This document shows positions 12,760-24,273 of a stretch of DNA of 64,000 bases, piece after piece. Source of the stretch: Torreya grandis (Eukaryota > Streptophyta > Pinopsida > Cupressales > Taxaceae); assembly GCA_037957365.1 (NCBI GenBank), contig JARHVA010000250.1:2983501-3047500 (forward strand), given 5' to 3'. A model generated the notes under the pieces. The model searched no databases. It was not told the DNA's origin and saw only the letters and a list, made by a program, of their open reading frames with translations. Positions within the stretch are counted from its first letter, which is position 1. Each line of letters starts with the position of its first letter. A program made the position numbers and the translations under genes.

Positions 12760-15700
12760 TTATAGATAGGATGGGGGGACATGATGGCAGATGGTGGATA
12801 TGAAGAATGCATGGAGGGTACGAGATGGATAAGGATGATGTGGATGGGTTATATAGACCAAGTTGATAAGGGATGAGACAATTATAAATGGGTTGAAAAG
12901 GGATGATGGATTATACCCCCAAATTTTGAGGTATGATGTAGACAATAAATTATTCTACTATGATGTTAGAAACTAATTTTCATAATGGTACTTGCCTAAG
13001 GCACTAGAAGATTGGTTTTCACCATTGGATAATTGATTTGATTTTTTAAACTTTATTAGGCATCTTAATTTAGTAGAGAAGGGTGAGATGTGATATGTAG
13101 GCATAATGGTTATCTTCAGCCAACACCTATTCCAAGGATATGTGATTATGTGATCATGCTACTAAATGTATTAGGTCCCTTATGACCTTTAATGATTATT
13201 GATGGAAACTCCTCTAGATATATAGACCAGGTGTCTTCATCACCCCTATAAGAGATTATGCTTCCCAGGTAGGTGATGGGAGTTATGGGTGTGTTTGTAT
13301 ATTTATAGGGATGTATGGGACTTAAATGGATAGTAGGACTTGATGGGATTATGGGAGCATGATAGGATGGTGTGATTATTGATGGAATATTAGGACTAGT
13401 AGTCACACACATCATTGGAGATGTTGGAAATTCTTCATTTGATTGGTACCAGTTGACAAAGGACTTTAGGATATTTAAGACACTTTGAATTTATGATTCA
13501 TATTTGATATAATCACTTCATGGATGATCAATTGTGCTTTTAACATTATTTGGATTTTGATTTCCCCCTCATGCTTAATTTTGGGCTTCACCAAGGGAGA
13601 TTTATTTTTGACTTGATACATGATGATTTTGACTCTGATATTGGGCTTCACTAGGGGAAGACATTTTTTTATTAAGTTGATGATTTTAATTATCTTGACT
13701 TATTGGATCAAATAAGATTTGATTATGATTTATGACTTTTTGAATGTGTTCTTATACCTCTATACTTGTGTCACACATTATGTTTCTCAAGGAAGGGTCC
13801 AAGATGCATGTTCCTATTTGTCCCTATAGAGGGAGGTGATTAAGTGATCATTGATAGGAAGAAAAGGGTCCATGATGGATGAAAGTGGTGATGAGGTCAT
13901 GATGAGGTCAATGAGTGGTGATGGGGTAGCATAATCCTCATAGGGGTTCCTAGGAGACCCAATTTTGACATCAAAAAAAATCTCCTTAAGATCAACAAAA
14001 GGATCATGAAGACTAACTATAATAGACACATCCAAAATAAGATCAGATTTGCTCTAACAAATTTCAATAGATAAAGATTATAAAAAAAATTATTATGACT
14101 TCATCATCCTAACTATGATCAAAAAATATGCTTGGTGATGGATTAGAGGTACCTAGATTAGAAGAACTCTCAAGAAGACAAGAATTATTAGAATTGATGA
14201 GGGATGATGTTTCTAATAAGGAATCTAATTTAGATCTTGACATTGAACATGATCCTCTAATGTTATCTCTAATGTGAAAGATGTAATGTTTTGAGTAGAG
14301 AAATTATTGTCTGTGATTGACCTCTCATCAGGGGGCATTTGATATGATGGGTAAGAAGGAGATGATAGATGAATGATAGGTTCAATGGATTCATGAGATA
14401 TGGGAGGGCTAGGTTTATGGGGAATAATCTCAGCTTTGATAGAGGATTTTTTTAGGATGGGGAGATCATGTAGGATGGGTGTGGAGTCTTGACCTTGGCT
14501 TTGAAAGGAAAGGGATTGATCATGATCAGGAAAGGAATCTTGGCATTCTTTTTCTTGTTCACCCAGGGATATGTATGCATCTGGCTCATCCTTAATTACT
14601 ATATCACCATAGTCAATGATGTCATGGACATAGTCTTAAAAATTTTGACATCAATCAATGGTATACCCCTAGTTTTAGTGATATATGCAATAATGATTAT
14701 ATTTATACTAGGAGGGCTTAGGCTTAGTGGGATCAAGATGTTGAATAGGTGGATAGACCATCATTTTGGCAATGACTATTTATTTAAAATGGGATTCCAA
14801 AGAGATAGGAAGGGGAGTATAAGAACCCACTTTTATTTGTGACTTAGACATGGAAGCATTGTTTTTGTGTTTAGATGATTTTTGATATGGGGAGGTGGAG
14901 GGAATCAAGGTGGTCAATATTGGATTCCCTTTAATAGTATGGGAATGGGTAGATGGTGGTTTATGACTTACAGATGGAGGATTGGTGTGCGACTCACATT
15001 AAGGGGATTATATGGGAGGTGAAATGAGTTAAAGGGGATCAACACCTTCAAAAAGTGGTACACCCATCAGAATAAGCCATAAGAGGATCTCACCCTTGTT
15101 GGTAGCTATGTATTGGTCTATGAAAATGGGGTATAACTCCATGGAGATGGTTAAGGAGTGATGAATGATAGAGGTAGGATAAGGATTGGATGGGGTTATT
15201 GAACAAAATAGATTAAAAGAATTGAGCTAGTATGATATATGAGGATGGGGATGAGATAGACTAATGGATATAATATTATGATCAAATTTTAGACTAATAG
15301 TGCAATAGGTGTTGTCAACCTATCAATTATGCCTAGTTGTCAAACTAGTAAAATAGAGTAAAGATTTGATGGGAGCTTGGATTCAAGCTTGCAAGATGGT
15401 GATATGATGGGTGCTAGTGTTGAATAGGTAAAGATGATAGAGACTAGATTGATGATGATGGGTTTGCTAGATTAAAACTGACATAGTGATAAGATGCTAG
15501 TAGGATATTGACTATGTATGAGATCTGACCAAGGAATGAGTGATAGTGGATTAGGATGATAGGATGATGTGGATGATAAAAGTATTAGCTCAAGCCTTAA
15601 AACTAATTTTCCCAAGATGGAGATTGGATGGAATTATGTGATGAAGGTGATTAGGAGAATAGGATAAGGACAAGTATGATAATAAGTGATGATGAAATGA

Positions 15701-16145
15701 TAAAATGGTAAAATTAATGAGGTGGGGATGGTTTAGACCTATGTGTGACCTAAAAAGTTAACTAGGATAAGATAGGATGAGGTTAAATTAGATGGGTGAG
15801 GAATACAAGGTTAAGATAAGTGATGGAGAATAGACTTAGGATAGGATGTCGATAAGAGATGATGTGATTAGGATTATGTAGGTGATGGGAGGATGACCAA
15901 TGATGGATAGGTTAGGATAGGATATGACTAAAAGGATGTACAAGATAATAAAAGGTATGTATAAGAGATGATATAAGAATGTAAAATATAATATGTAGGT
16001 TATGGGGATGTGAATTAAGATGAGGGTGGATAATGGGATGATGGTAAGGATGACCAGATGATAAAATGATGTGGCAAGGATATTCAAGAGAAAGGATTGA
16101 TGTAGGATAAGAGGTAATCTTAATCTTTATGTCTGAGTCTTCCAA
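12760..16145 (-). pseudogene. gag: Decayed gag related to the gag-only element at 40.5-50.6 kb
   Basis: The diagnostic part is read on the minus strand from about 14,730 to 14,580. A DPTKPKP.WY-like phrase leads into YCIYH, then a damaged GYTID, then a D.V.DIIDYGDI helix. This is the same CxYHx(n)GHxIxxCxxF...DIID motif that the 46.6 kb gag carries after DPSKPIPTWY. Following it are Pro/Ser/His-rich stretches (14,500-14,200; 13,415-13,146; 12,945-12,760), and before it hydrophobic/His-Pro pieces (16,145-15,836). Frames change often and stops are numerous. No protease, RT or integrase is visible, so this looks like an older relative of the non-autonomous element. Confidence 0.55.
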
Positions 16146-16317
16146 GTATATTCCTATGTAGGCAAACCCTGATTCACTATTTATGACCTATTGTGACTAA
16201 TTTTGTATGTAAACCCTATACCTCCATATGATTAGGTAATTTTACTTGGAACAAGTAGTAAACATGTGGTGTTAGTTGGGTAGGTTGGATGCCATCAACA
16301 CCATCATGTGATGAGAG

Positions 16318-16385
16318 TTACCTACATACCAATACTTTGAGGGGGGATCAAGCCCAATGTAGTTATCCCCACCTAAGTGTTGGTG
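16318..16385 (-). repeat. Conserved plant retroelement 3'-region motif, copy 2
   Basis: Plus strand: GAGTTACCTACATACC, then a C/T-rich centre with GGGGGGATCAAG, then CCCAATGTAGTTATCC. On the minus strand it gives AACTACATTGGGCTTGATCCCC...GGTATGTAGGTAAC. It matches the layout of the copies at 11.1 and 42.6-43.1 kb but belongs to a different subtype with the TTGATCCCC centre. Confidence 0.6.
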
Positions 16386-17294
16386 CAAGTGTAAGTGAAG
16401 CTAGTGTGAATGCTAGTTTGAGTGCTTTGAGTGATACTTAAGACTTTAGATTTGAGTATTTTGAGCTTAAGAAGGTTTTAGATGATCATATGTATAAGTG
16501 GGGTAGAATAAGTATTGATAACCTTGATTGTGCACAACTTGTTTTGAGCTTATTTGTGTGTATTACATCTAATTTCCATCTAGTGGATAAAGGGCTAAAA
16601 TTCATGTATATATACTAATCTTATGATTTTGCATGCTTTTAAATATGTCTAGGCTGACCCTATATATTTTAGGAATTGAAAAGATATCCATTGGAGCTCA
16701 AAAGAGGAAAATAACAATAGTGCTCAAATAGGATAATAGAGTTTTGGTACTATTATCCACTTATGATGCTTGTATATAGTGGTATAAATTGAGGCACTGG
16801 GGCTTAGGTTCCTTATACAGGTTTTGGGGATGATTTTAAGATGTCTAGGGATCTATGTGGCCTACATGAAAGCTAGATAAGTGTCTAAATAGGCCCTAAG
16901 ATAGGTCTAGAGCTAAGATGGGAATGGGTGGTCTCAAGTAACACTCTTAGAACTTAAGTGTCATTTTTAAATGATTACATTCTTCCCCCCCCCATTCTAA
17001 AATTGCATCAAAGAAAAATGACTAGGATAAAGGAAAAATAGTGTACCTAGACTTACCTATGAGGCTAATTCCAAGAATTTGGATTTTAGTATGTGAAGCA
17101 TGCTCCATTGCATGTCCTGCAAATAAAATGTGCATAGATAATTACTTAAGAGATATCAAAATCAAAGATAAAACTAGGTAAAGAGATAATAGAGATAAAA
17201 GGAATGGATACACCTCACTGGGTATGCAAACCAATGCATAAACCTGATGACATCCTATGTGTGTGCATGTGGATAGTGATCATTTAATGAATAA

Positions 17295-17512
17295 CTTAGA
17301 CTAATTTTATGGCTTGTTCAATCCCCATGTGTGAGTGGCTCAATAACTCAATCTAGTTTTGACTCCATAATTGCCCACCTCTGCTTAGTAGATCATGACC
17401 TATAAATAGTTTGTATTGGATTAATGACTTGTCCAACTCTCTTATGTAGGTGGCTCAATAATTCAAGTAGACTATGATTCCATCATTACCTACCCATGTG
17501 TAGTACATGCAT
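17295..17512. repeat. Diverged tandem duplication, about 120 bp period
   Basis: The phrase CTTGTTCAATC...GTGGCTCAATAACTCAA...GACTCCATAATTGCCCACC (from about 17,310) recurs as CTTGTCCAACTC...GTGGCTCAATAATTCAA...GATTCCATCATTACCTACC (from about 17,430). Two copies, clearly diverged, no coding potential. Confidence 0.7.
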
Positions 17513-18779
17513 CTATAATTTAATTACACAATGTAGCTAAAGTTGTTATATTGTAACTAAAAATGTATATAATGGATATGTAGCCACTTGGGAACTCTAA
17601 AATGAAAATCAACATAGGGGCTTCCTTAGGCATTCAGGTATGTAGCTAAGGGACTATGTAGTAATTCCAAACATTGAAAACAAAATAAGGCATCAAATCT
17701 GGGATAAGCTAGTGAAAATGGTGTCTAAATTAATAATGTATGTAATGACATGGATTTTTCCATTCCATCTGATCAACTAGTGCATAAGTGAGCATATGAA
17801 AACAATGTTCCATGCATATGCCTCCAAATCTAATAACTAAGCATATGGATTGTATATTGAGTTTTAATAATTTATATCTAAGTATCTAAAATTGAAACAT
17901 GATTTCTCATGATGTCCATGATGCACCTAATCTAAGCAAACCGGTATGATTTTATGAAAACTAAGTAAAACTAAGCAAATGCTAGTAATCTATAACTAAA
18001 TTTGTGCAAACCTAGATGTAAATATTATGCATTTATGGTAAATATATATTTTTATACTTATATGGATATTGGACAATATAACCATATCTTGGATAGTAAT
18101 ACTATGGCACTAGTGTCCACTTTTGGCACTAGTGTCCTACTATGTTATTTTTTATGAATTAAGTCTAAACTATGTTCCACTATTTTTTTCTAAAAATGAG
18201 CTCTACATTATATGCTTGTGTGTTGTATATTGTACTCTACGTGCATTAAAATTCCATAATCTATGTTACAAACCCCTATAAATTCCTCTTCTTTTGATGG
18301 GATTTGTTGAACTTGTACAAGAACTATCCTTAAAAGAAAAAGGTCGGCATGATATGTGTTATCTGAATCATATATGATATCTATATAATAAACCAATATA
18401 ATGTATATATAAGACATCAAAATTTAAGATAATCTAAAAATAAGTTTTTAATGTATAGTGTATGTTAAATATAGCATTCACAAGGTTTTCAAGATAGCTT
18501 TAATGATGTAATCATGTGTATGAATATTAAATCTAAGTAATAAAAATAGTAAGCACCTAGGAGTATGGGGCATGATTTCCATCATGGCACCTAGGGAAGA
18601 ATGGGAGATGCATGAGGTCATTCATGGAATATAAAACTAGGGTGTATAACAAGCAATAGACAAGTGTCATGGTCATTATGCATACATTAAAGCATACATA
18701 CAACACACATGAGGCATGAAAATTAGGCCAAAGGGCCACAATACAAGGGACATGAGCACATCACTAAATTTGAAAAATC

Positions 18780-18917
18780 AATACATAAAAGGACATGTTC
18801 AAATGTCCACATACACAAAAACCAATCAAGTTGACTTAGAGCCACATAAAAGGACATGTTCAAATATCTGCATACACAATCAAGAAAAAACACACAAGGA
18901 CATGGGAACATGTCCAA
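18780..18917. repeat. About 60 bp direct repeat, two and a half copies
   Basis: ACATAAAAGGACATGTTCAA occurs at about 18,783 and again at about 18,843, both followed by AT.T..(A/G)CATACACAA. A shorter third trace (AAGGACATGGGAACATGTCC) follows at about 18,896. Both strands happen to be open across this repeat, which is a property of the repeat rather than evidence of a gene. Confidence 0.75.
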
Positions 18918-19605
18918 AGTATACATAGAATGAAAGGAAGTGGCATAGAGTCATAGAATAATGGCATAGAGGCACAATCAAGTCTAAACTAGTAAATCTA
19001 AAAGTGAAAGTATGCATGAACATGTAGTACAAATATATAAAGTGTGAATATATACATACACTGAGTCTAGATTAGCGGTAGTTAGCAATAAATTTGAGTA
19101 GTATAGGATGATCAATATCAATATATAAAGATGGTAAATCTATGATATAGAGTTTATAAATACGTAACCTAGAAATTAGATCTATGTATATGATGCCTAT
19201 AAATGGGTGATTGTTTCAAATGAAGAATATGTGTATCTATGTATATTCCCCCAATGGGTAGATAGTATAAAATCTAGATTTGTGTAGTGGACCTAAGTCA
19301 TATAAGTATCTACAAACACTCAAAAATAATAAGTGAGGCATGTATGTGTGATAAAACAATCTATAATAAGATAAATAGCATATGTACTACCTAACAAGTA
19401 TAATAAATGTAAACATGCAAATGTGTACAGTCTATAATTTGTATATTTTGATTAAATATTTGAATGTTTTTGTGTTTTTAACATATTATATTATTTTTAT
19501 TTTGTTATGGATATAAGCTATGTATAAGCAACATGAAAATGAAAATATATACAAGGAGAAAAATCAATGAAACTATATACAAGCAGATTAGAATATATTT
19601 ATAAA

Positions 19606-19672
19606 ATCCTTAGATGTACAATGTTGTTGAAACTATATACTTGTATATAGTTTCAACATTGTACATCTAAGG

Positions 19673-19674
<2 letters not shown>
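19606..19674. repeat. Near-perfect 32-35 bp inverted repeat with almost no loop
   Basis: The left arm 19,606-19,640 (starting ATCCTTAGATGTACAATGTT) is mirrored by 19,643-19,674; the arms differ by a 3-base insertion (TTG), and only two bases separate them. The first 20 bases are also found at 37,759-37,778 on the far side of the 18 kb element, where on the minus strand they encode the end of an integrase (N-I-V-H-L-R-I). So the word flanks the insertion on both sides and is also folded back at the left junction. Confidence 0.9.

Positions 19675-19729
<55 letters not shown>
19675..19729. repeat. (TA)n tract at the left edge of the 18 kb element
   Basis: About 27 TA dinucleotides between the foldback and the TGTTGGG end of the left LTR. 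A longer (TA)n lies at the opposite edge (37,613-37,758). Confidence 0.95.
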
Positions 19730-19734
<5 letters not shown>

Positions 19735-20097
19735 GGTGAATATTTTGTCATCAACTAACTGATGACAAAATGAGTATATCAACCACAACACAGGGAGATT
19801 TACGCCACAAAAAGTGTGGGTTTACCAGATTTGGATGAGGTAAATCTCTCCTCTCATCAAGGGGAAGCTCCCTATAAATATTTATATGCTATATGTATAT
19901 ATAATTAAGCAAAAAATAATACTCAGGATGGTATGACAGCATCCACCTCTCTTTTTTTAGAGATGATGTCCAAGGAACAAGAGAGAGAAATCCTAGTCAT
20001 TAGCTAAAAACATTCCTCTTCTTTCAGGATTGGTATCCAGCATAGAGCAGAAAATCTCCTGAAGTAAGTAACAAAGTTAACAAGAAAACCTACGTAA

Positions 20098-20432
20098 GCA
20101 CAAAGTCTTCTGTAGTTTATTTTTCCGATTCAGAATATGCGTAACTGTAGAGTGAAATAAAGCACAAAGTCTTCACCTAAAACTATAAAGGATAATAGGA
20201 TCACCAAGATGAAAGTAGCTCAAAGTCTTTCTTCTATATTTTATAAATGTCCTCAGATAATGTCAACACACACACTTTGCTTATTAAATCAAATAGATAA
20301 GAGATTATCAGGAAAGAGGACATAAGAACTATTTCCTAAATAACATAGATAACTTCAACACAAAGTCTAAAATAAACATGCTTCTCATTCATTTGATAAA
20401 ATATGATTTACAAGTTGAGCACAAAGTCTCAA
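20098..20432 (-). repeat. Spaced ACAAAGTCT words in the promoter-distal part of the LTR
   Basis: The plus-strand word (C)ACAAAGTCT occurs at about 20,099, 20,164, 20,220 (TCAAAGTCT), 20,361 and 20,420; the sense-strand form is AGACTTTGTG. In the other LTR the same places (about 32,111, 32,174, 32,230, 32,372, 32,430) carry it, two with a change. It lies between the TATA-like box and the 3' end of the LTR, so it would be in R/U5 and in the RNA leader. Confidence 0.6.
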
Positions 20433-20501
20433 GAAGTGTCTCAATTTCATCAGATTTTTTGCTCTCAATTATTAGAGATCTATTTACAAAAGAGGTCTCC
20501 A

Positions 20502-20511
20502 CTATATATAG
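20502..20511 (-). promoter_or_regulatory. TATA-like box of the left LTR
   Basis: CTATATATAG is kept in both LTRs (also 32,515-32,524) in a GC-richer setting (TCTCC before, GGAGAA after on the plus strand). Read on the sense strand it lies about 780 bases before the LTR end, a sensible place for the U3/R boundary. If correct, the long ORF and the palindromes belong to U3. Confidence 0.45.
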
Positions 20512-20695
20512 GAGAACCTTCAAAATTTATAAAATATTAAAAAACAAAAATATCTTAGTCAAAGATGACTCATCTTTGACTTTTGAGATATTTTTTTAGA
20601 TTTTTTACATGTAATTACACATTACAAAATTACATGCAGTTTTACATGATAAAAGTGCATGAGAAAAGAAGGAGAAGAGAGAAGGGTAAAATGGT

Positions 20696-23600
20696 TCATC
20701 TTTTGCCGCTAGACTTCTTCAGATGAGCATTGTACATAGCAATAGATGCCTAAATTCCTATACTATCTGGTGTAATGGTGTTCTTGAAGATGACCCTGGC
20801 TCTAATTATAGCATCCTTCAATGATGTGATCACCTTAGCATGACTATTTAACTTAGATCTTAGATTATCCAGAGTTAACTGAGTATCTAAAATTTTATCC
20901 ATAAAAGTCTTTGAGAACACTTTTTCTTCAAAATCTCTCTGAATCATACCTTTAAATCCTCAAATCATCTCTTTGACTGAGAGAAATCGATTATCCCTGG
21001 AAGTGAGGTCACAAGGTAGTTCTTCCAGTCTATTCAACAAGCCTATGTCACTTTTCTCGCTAACATCCTTGGAAGACTCGAGATCTTCAATCAGCTCCTT
21101 GAGTACCTGAATCCTATATATCAGTGATTCATTGATTTATACATAGGAATCTTTGCTATAAATAATGCCGATGGATATCAAGGTGCTTTTCTTCAGATCC
21201 TTTATTTCCCTCCACTTGCTAAGATATTTCTCTATACTATCAATGTCTTGAGAGATAAGAGAGACAAGGTCCTCTAGATCCATCCTCACTTTCTTCTTCT
21301 TGTCTGTCTTCTCGGTGACCTCTGTAAGTAAGGAAATTCCCTGAGTATGCATCTTTTCAATGTAATCCTCCAGCACTTTCCCTTTCATATAGGTTTTCTT
21401 TGCCTTTTGAATAATAGGGTCATTTATAGAAAAGGCTTCTAAGGTTGCTGCTTCAAGGGCAAGGGTAAATTTCCTTACTACTACAATCAACTGTTCTACC
21501 TTGGCCTTATACTAATCCTTCATCTCCTTTTCTCTATCAAATTTATAAACCATGATGTCCATTACAAACTGTAGATCACTTTTTGCACCTTCATGAGTAA
21601 CTTTTCCAAGTTTGACATGAGAAATAGAATAGCTGCTCATGTCAAAACCCTCAAGGGTTACATCTTGCGGTGGTTTAGCTATTTCTAGAAATTTATGCCA
21701 CCTTTTCTCAACCAATTTTGAAAGAATCCTTGGTCTCTTAGGGGCCTTAGCTTTTATAGGCACTATATTTCCAAAGTTTAAGTCATCTATGGAGATGGCT
21801 AGATTCTTTTTTTTAGGCATGAAAGCTGACATCTAAGGAGGGAGAGAAGTACTTACTATGGCAATGGTTCTTATAGTTGGTGTTACCATGGTAATGTCTA
21901 CACTGCTAGTGGTAATAGTGGTTGCACTGGGAGTAATTGGCAAAACTGTACCGGCCATTGACTGATCAAGTGTAGAACTTTCTCTTAGATTGAAGGAAGG
22001 AGATGCCAAACTAGGAATAGATCCAGAGGAGTGAAGAGTATCTCCAAAAGTGCCTTGAGGATTGCCAAACATGAATTTGGAAGGAGACAGCGCCAAAATA
22101 ATGAACACTGATAGGGGATAGAGGTGAAAGAGATGCCATAGGAGATTGAGGTGGAGAAAGAGAGACATATGTAAGTGGCTAGGTCCCTTCCTAGGAAGGT
22201 AGAGGTTTAATTCCTTACTGCTCTGAGGGCTTGTCATCTGTCTCCATTTGCTGAGCTACCTATTCTTGGGAGCTTTGTTCTCTAACTCCCTTAACCATTG
22301 ATTCTGGCTCTTTAATAACCTTTGATTTCTTGGAAACAAAGATGATTCTAGGCTTGTGAGGCCTAGATGGGGAAGGAACATCACCTTTGTTCTTGGTCTT
22401 GTTTTTTGCCTTCTTCTTTGTTTCTACTTGGAACTCAGCCTCTGATCTGGTAATGAAATCTTTCAGCGTGATCCCTTTGGCTACTAACAAACCATTGGTG
22501 TTAGCCAATATTGGTTCGAATCTATTCCTCAAAGAAGTTAATTCTTTCTGGGACCATTGGATAGGAGGAAGAGGAGAGTCAGTAACCTTCTCAACCATGT
22601 ACCTATTGTTGATAATGTTCTTGTCATCAACCAAATTGGAGGGAATATCTGCAAGCCCTAGATATTCAATCTATTCTAGAGTTAGCTTGTTTTAGTGCAT
22701 CTTCCTAATTTCTTCAACTGTCCTCAGGTCTACCCAGATGTCTTCAATCATAGGCTCATGAAACTGAGTCTTTCTTCTAATCATGTCTTTGACATTCCTG
22801 TAGTCAAAGTTATCCCTCCTCTTAAATTATTTCATAGTAACTAGCTACATCTCTATTTCCATGACCTTTGCTTTAGCTACAGTCAAAATTGAGTATCTAC
22901 CAATTTTGATTGGAAACTTGAAACCTGGGTTTTTTAGTTCCATCTGCCTAGTGTGTATGACAACCATTTGTCTACATAGCTCCATTAGAACTAAATTATC
23001 AAAAGGAAACCTTGCGAGCATATAGGGATAGCCTTGGAAAAATCTAACCCAAAGATAGCAGAAAGAGGGAAATTATAGGAACATATAACCATAGTCATTG
23101 ATGATCATCTAGGATTCATTAGATACTCTCTTGTGTTCAAGCTAAGGGTCGAAGAGGCATAAAAATACTATGAAAAAGGCATCATTTACTCTCCTAAAAT
23201 GGAAGATTGATCCTTACAGCATTAGTTGGAGGTAATATGAGTAGACTGGGGTGGTCTTTCTGTCCCCTTCAGTTGTCAAACCTGGAAAATTTCACATTGA
23301 GGTAGTTATGTACACCAAATACAAAGTCATATAGAACTTTGAAGTAGTTTGTACCTTGGTTAGTTGCTCATGAAGAGCATTGCTAATCTGCTCACCCTAG
23401 AAGATGACCTGCTTATCTTGGAGGATGATTTTGATGAAAGGGTACATCCACTCATGGAACTATGAGGAAGATGGGAGGCCTTGCACTCTATTGAGAAGGG
23501 TGATCAAGTCACCAACTTATTCAATGAAATCACTTCTTTGGAAATTCCATGGCCACCTAGACAAGTTGGTTTTAAGGGCCTTAAGCCACCTGTGATTCAT

Positions 23601-24107
23601 CACTTTCTTTGCCCTCTCAGGATCTTTATCATACTCCTTCTGTGCTTTGACGAAGTCGATTCTCAAAACCTCAATAGCAGGAGGGCACATGAAGACTTTA
23701 TCAATGAATTCAGGGTCTAGCCAAATTATCATGTTGCTGCTAGCATATGATACTAATCTGGTCTCCCTATTGTAGAATTGAGCGTACTAGAGGATGAAAT
23801 CCATATGATGTGTTACTACCAAGAAATAAGAAACCAGATGAATGTTACTTTTGATGATTCTCTTCATTTTAGAGCTTAGGTTCATTACTTTGGTTTTGGT
23901 CACAAACTCAGCCATATATACATGGCCAATCTCAGTATCTCTAATGTCGTCAACATTAGAGGTGATTGAGGTGATCAAAAAAACACCCTAGTACCGATAC
24001 TTCATGGATTTTGACTTCTTTGGAGAAGCCTCAGTCATTGGAACTAGTCTGAGTTGAGCAAGTATCAATGAACACAAATCTTTAGGGAGTACTGCAACCA
24101 TGATCAT
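20696..24107 (-). pseudogene. Long LTR-encoded ORF, left copy (unknown protein)
   Basis: Mutated copy of the ORF described at 32,709-36,181. Open pieces are 23,978-23,787, 23,732-23,517, 22,634-22,260, 22,237-21,833, 21,832-21,512, 21,490-21,137 and 20,947-20,750. The frame shifts once between 22,634 and 22,237, and the last four pieces share one frame. The end is fixed by a TGA at 20,696-20,698 after a conserved Lys-Lys-Ser-Ser-Gly-Lys tail found in both copies. The C-terminal third is rich in Glu, Lys, Leu and Ile and could be coiled coil. It belongs to no family I recognise. Confidence 0.7.
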
Positions 24108-24273
24108 GTAATTAGGGAATAGTGGGCAAATTGGGGAATGTGCACGTTGGGTGATCATGACCAAGGAAGGGCACTTGATGGGGCTGGGTCAAAAAATGAG
24201 AAAAAAAGGGAGGAGGCAAAAAAAATAAAAAGAATGAAAATCTCTCTAGAGTTAGAGAAATTTGGAAGAAAAA

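Larger units (their letters stand above)
16390..19600. other. Unassigned AT-rich DNA
   Basis: I recognised no gene in this 3.2 kb. It lies 3' (on the minus strand) of the integrase tail fragment at 19.6 kb, so it may be the 3' untranslated region and LTR of the element interrupted by the 18 kb insertion. A run of ten C at about 16,984-16,994, followed on the minus strand by AAGAATGTAATC, could be the polypurine tract and LTR start of that element. Small local duplications are listed separately. Confidence 0.4.

Noticed and set aside
14489..14842. 117-codon plus-strand frame with hydrophobic segments
   Set aside because: It is the complement of the decayed minus-strand gag carrying the CxYH motif; the hydrophobic segments are a by-product of the antisense reading.
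18716..18928. Overlapping open frames on both strands
   Set aside because: Both are explained by a 60-bp direct repeat without in-frame stops; no motif or neighbour supports a gene.
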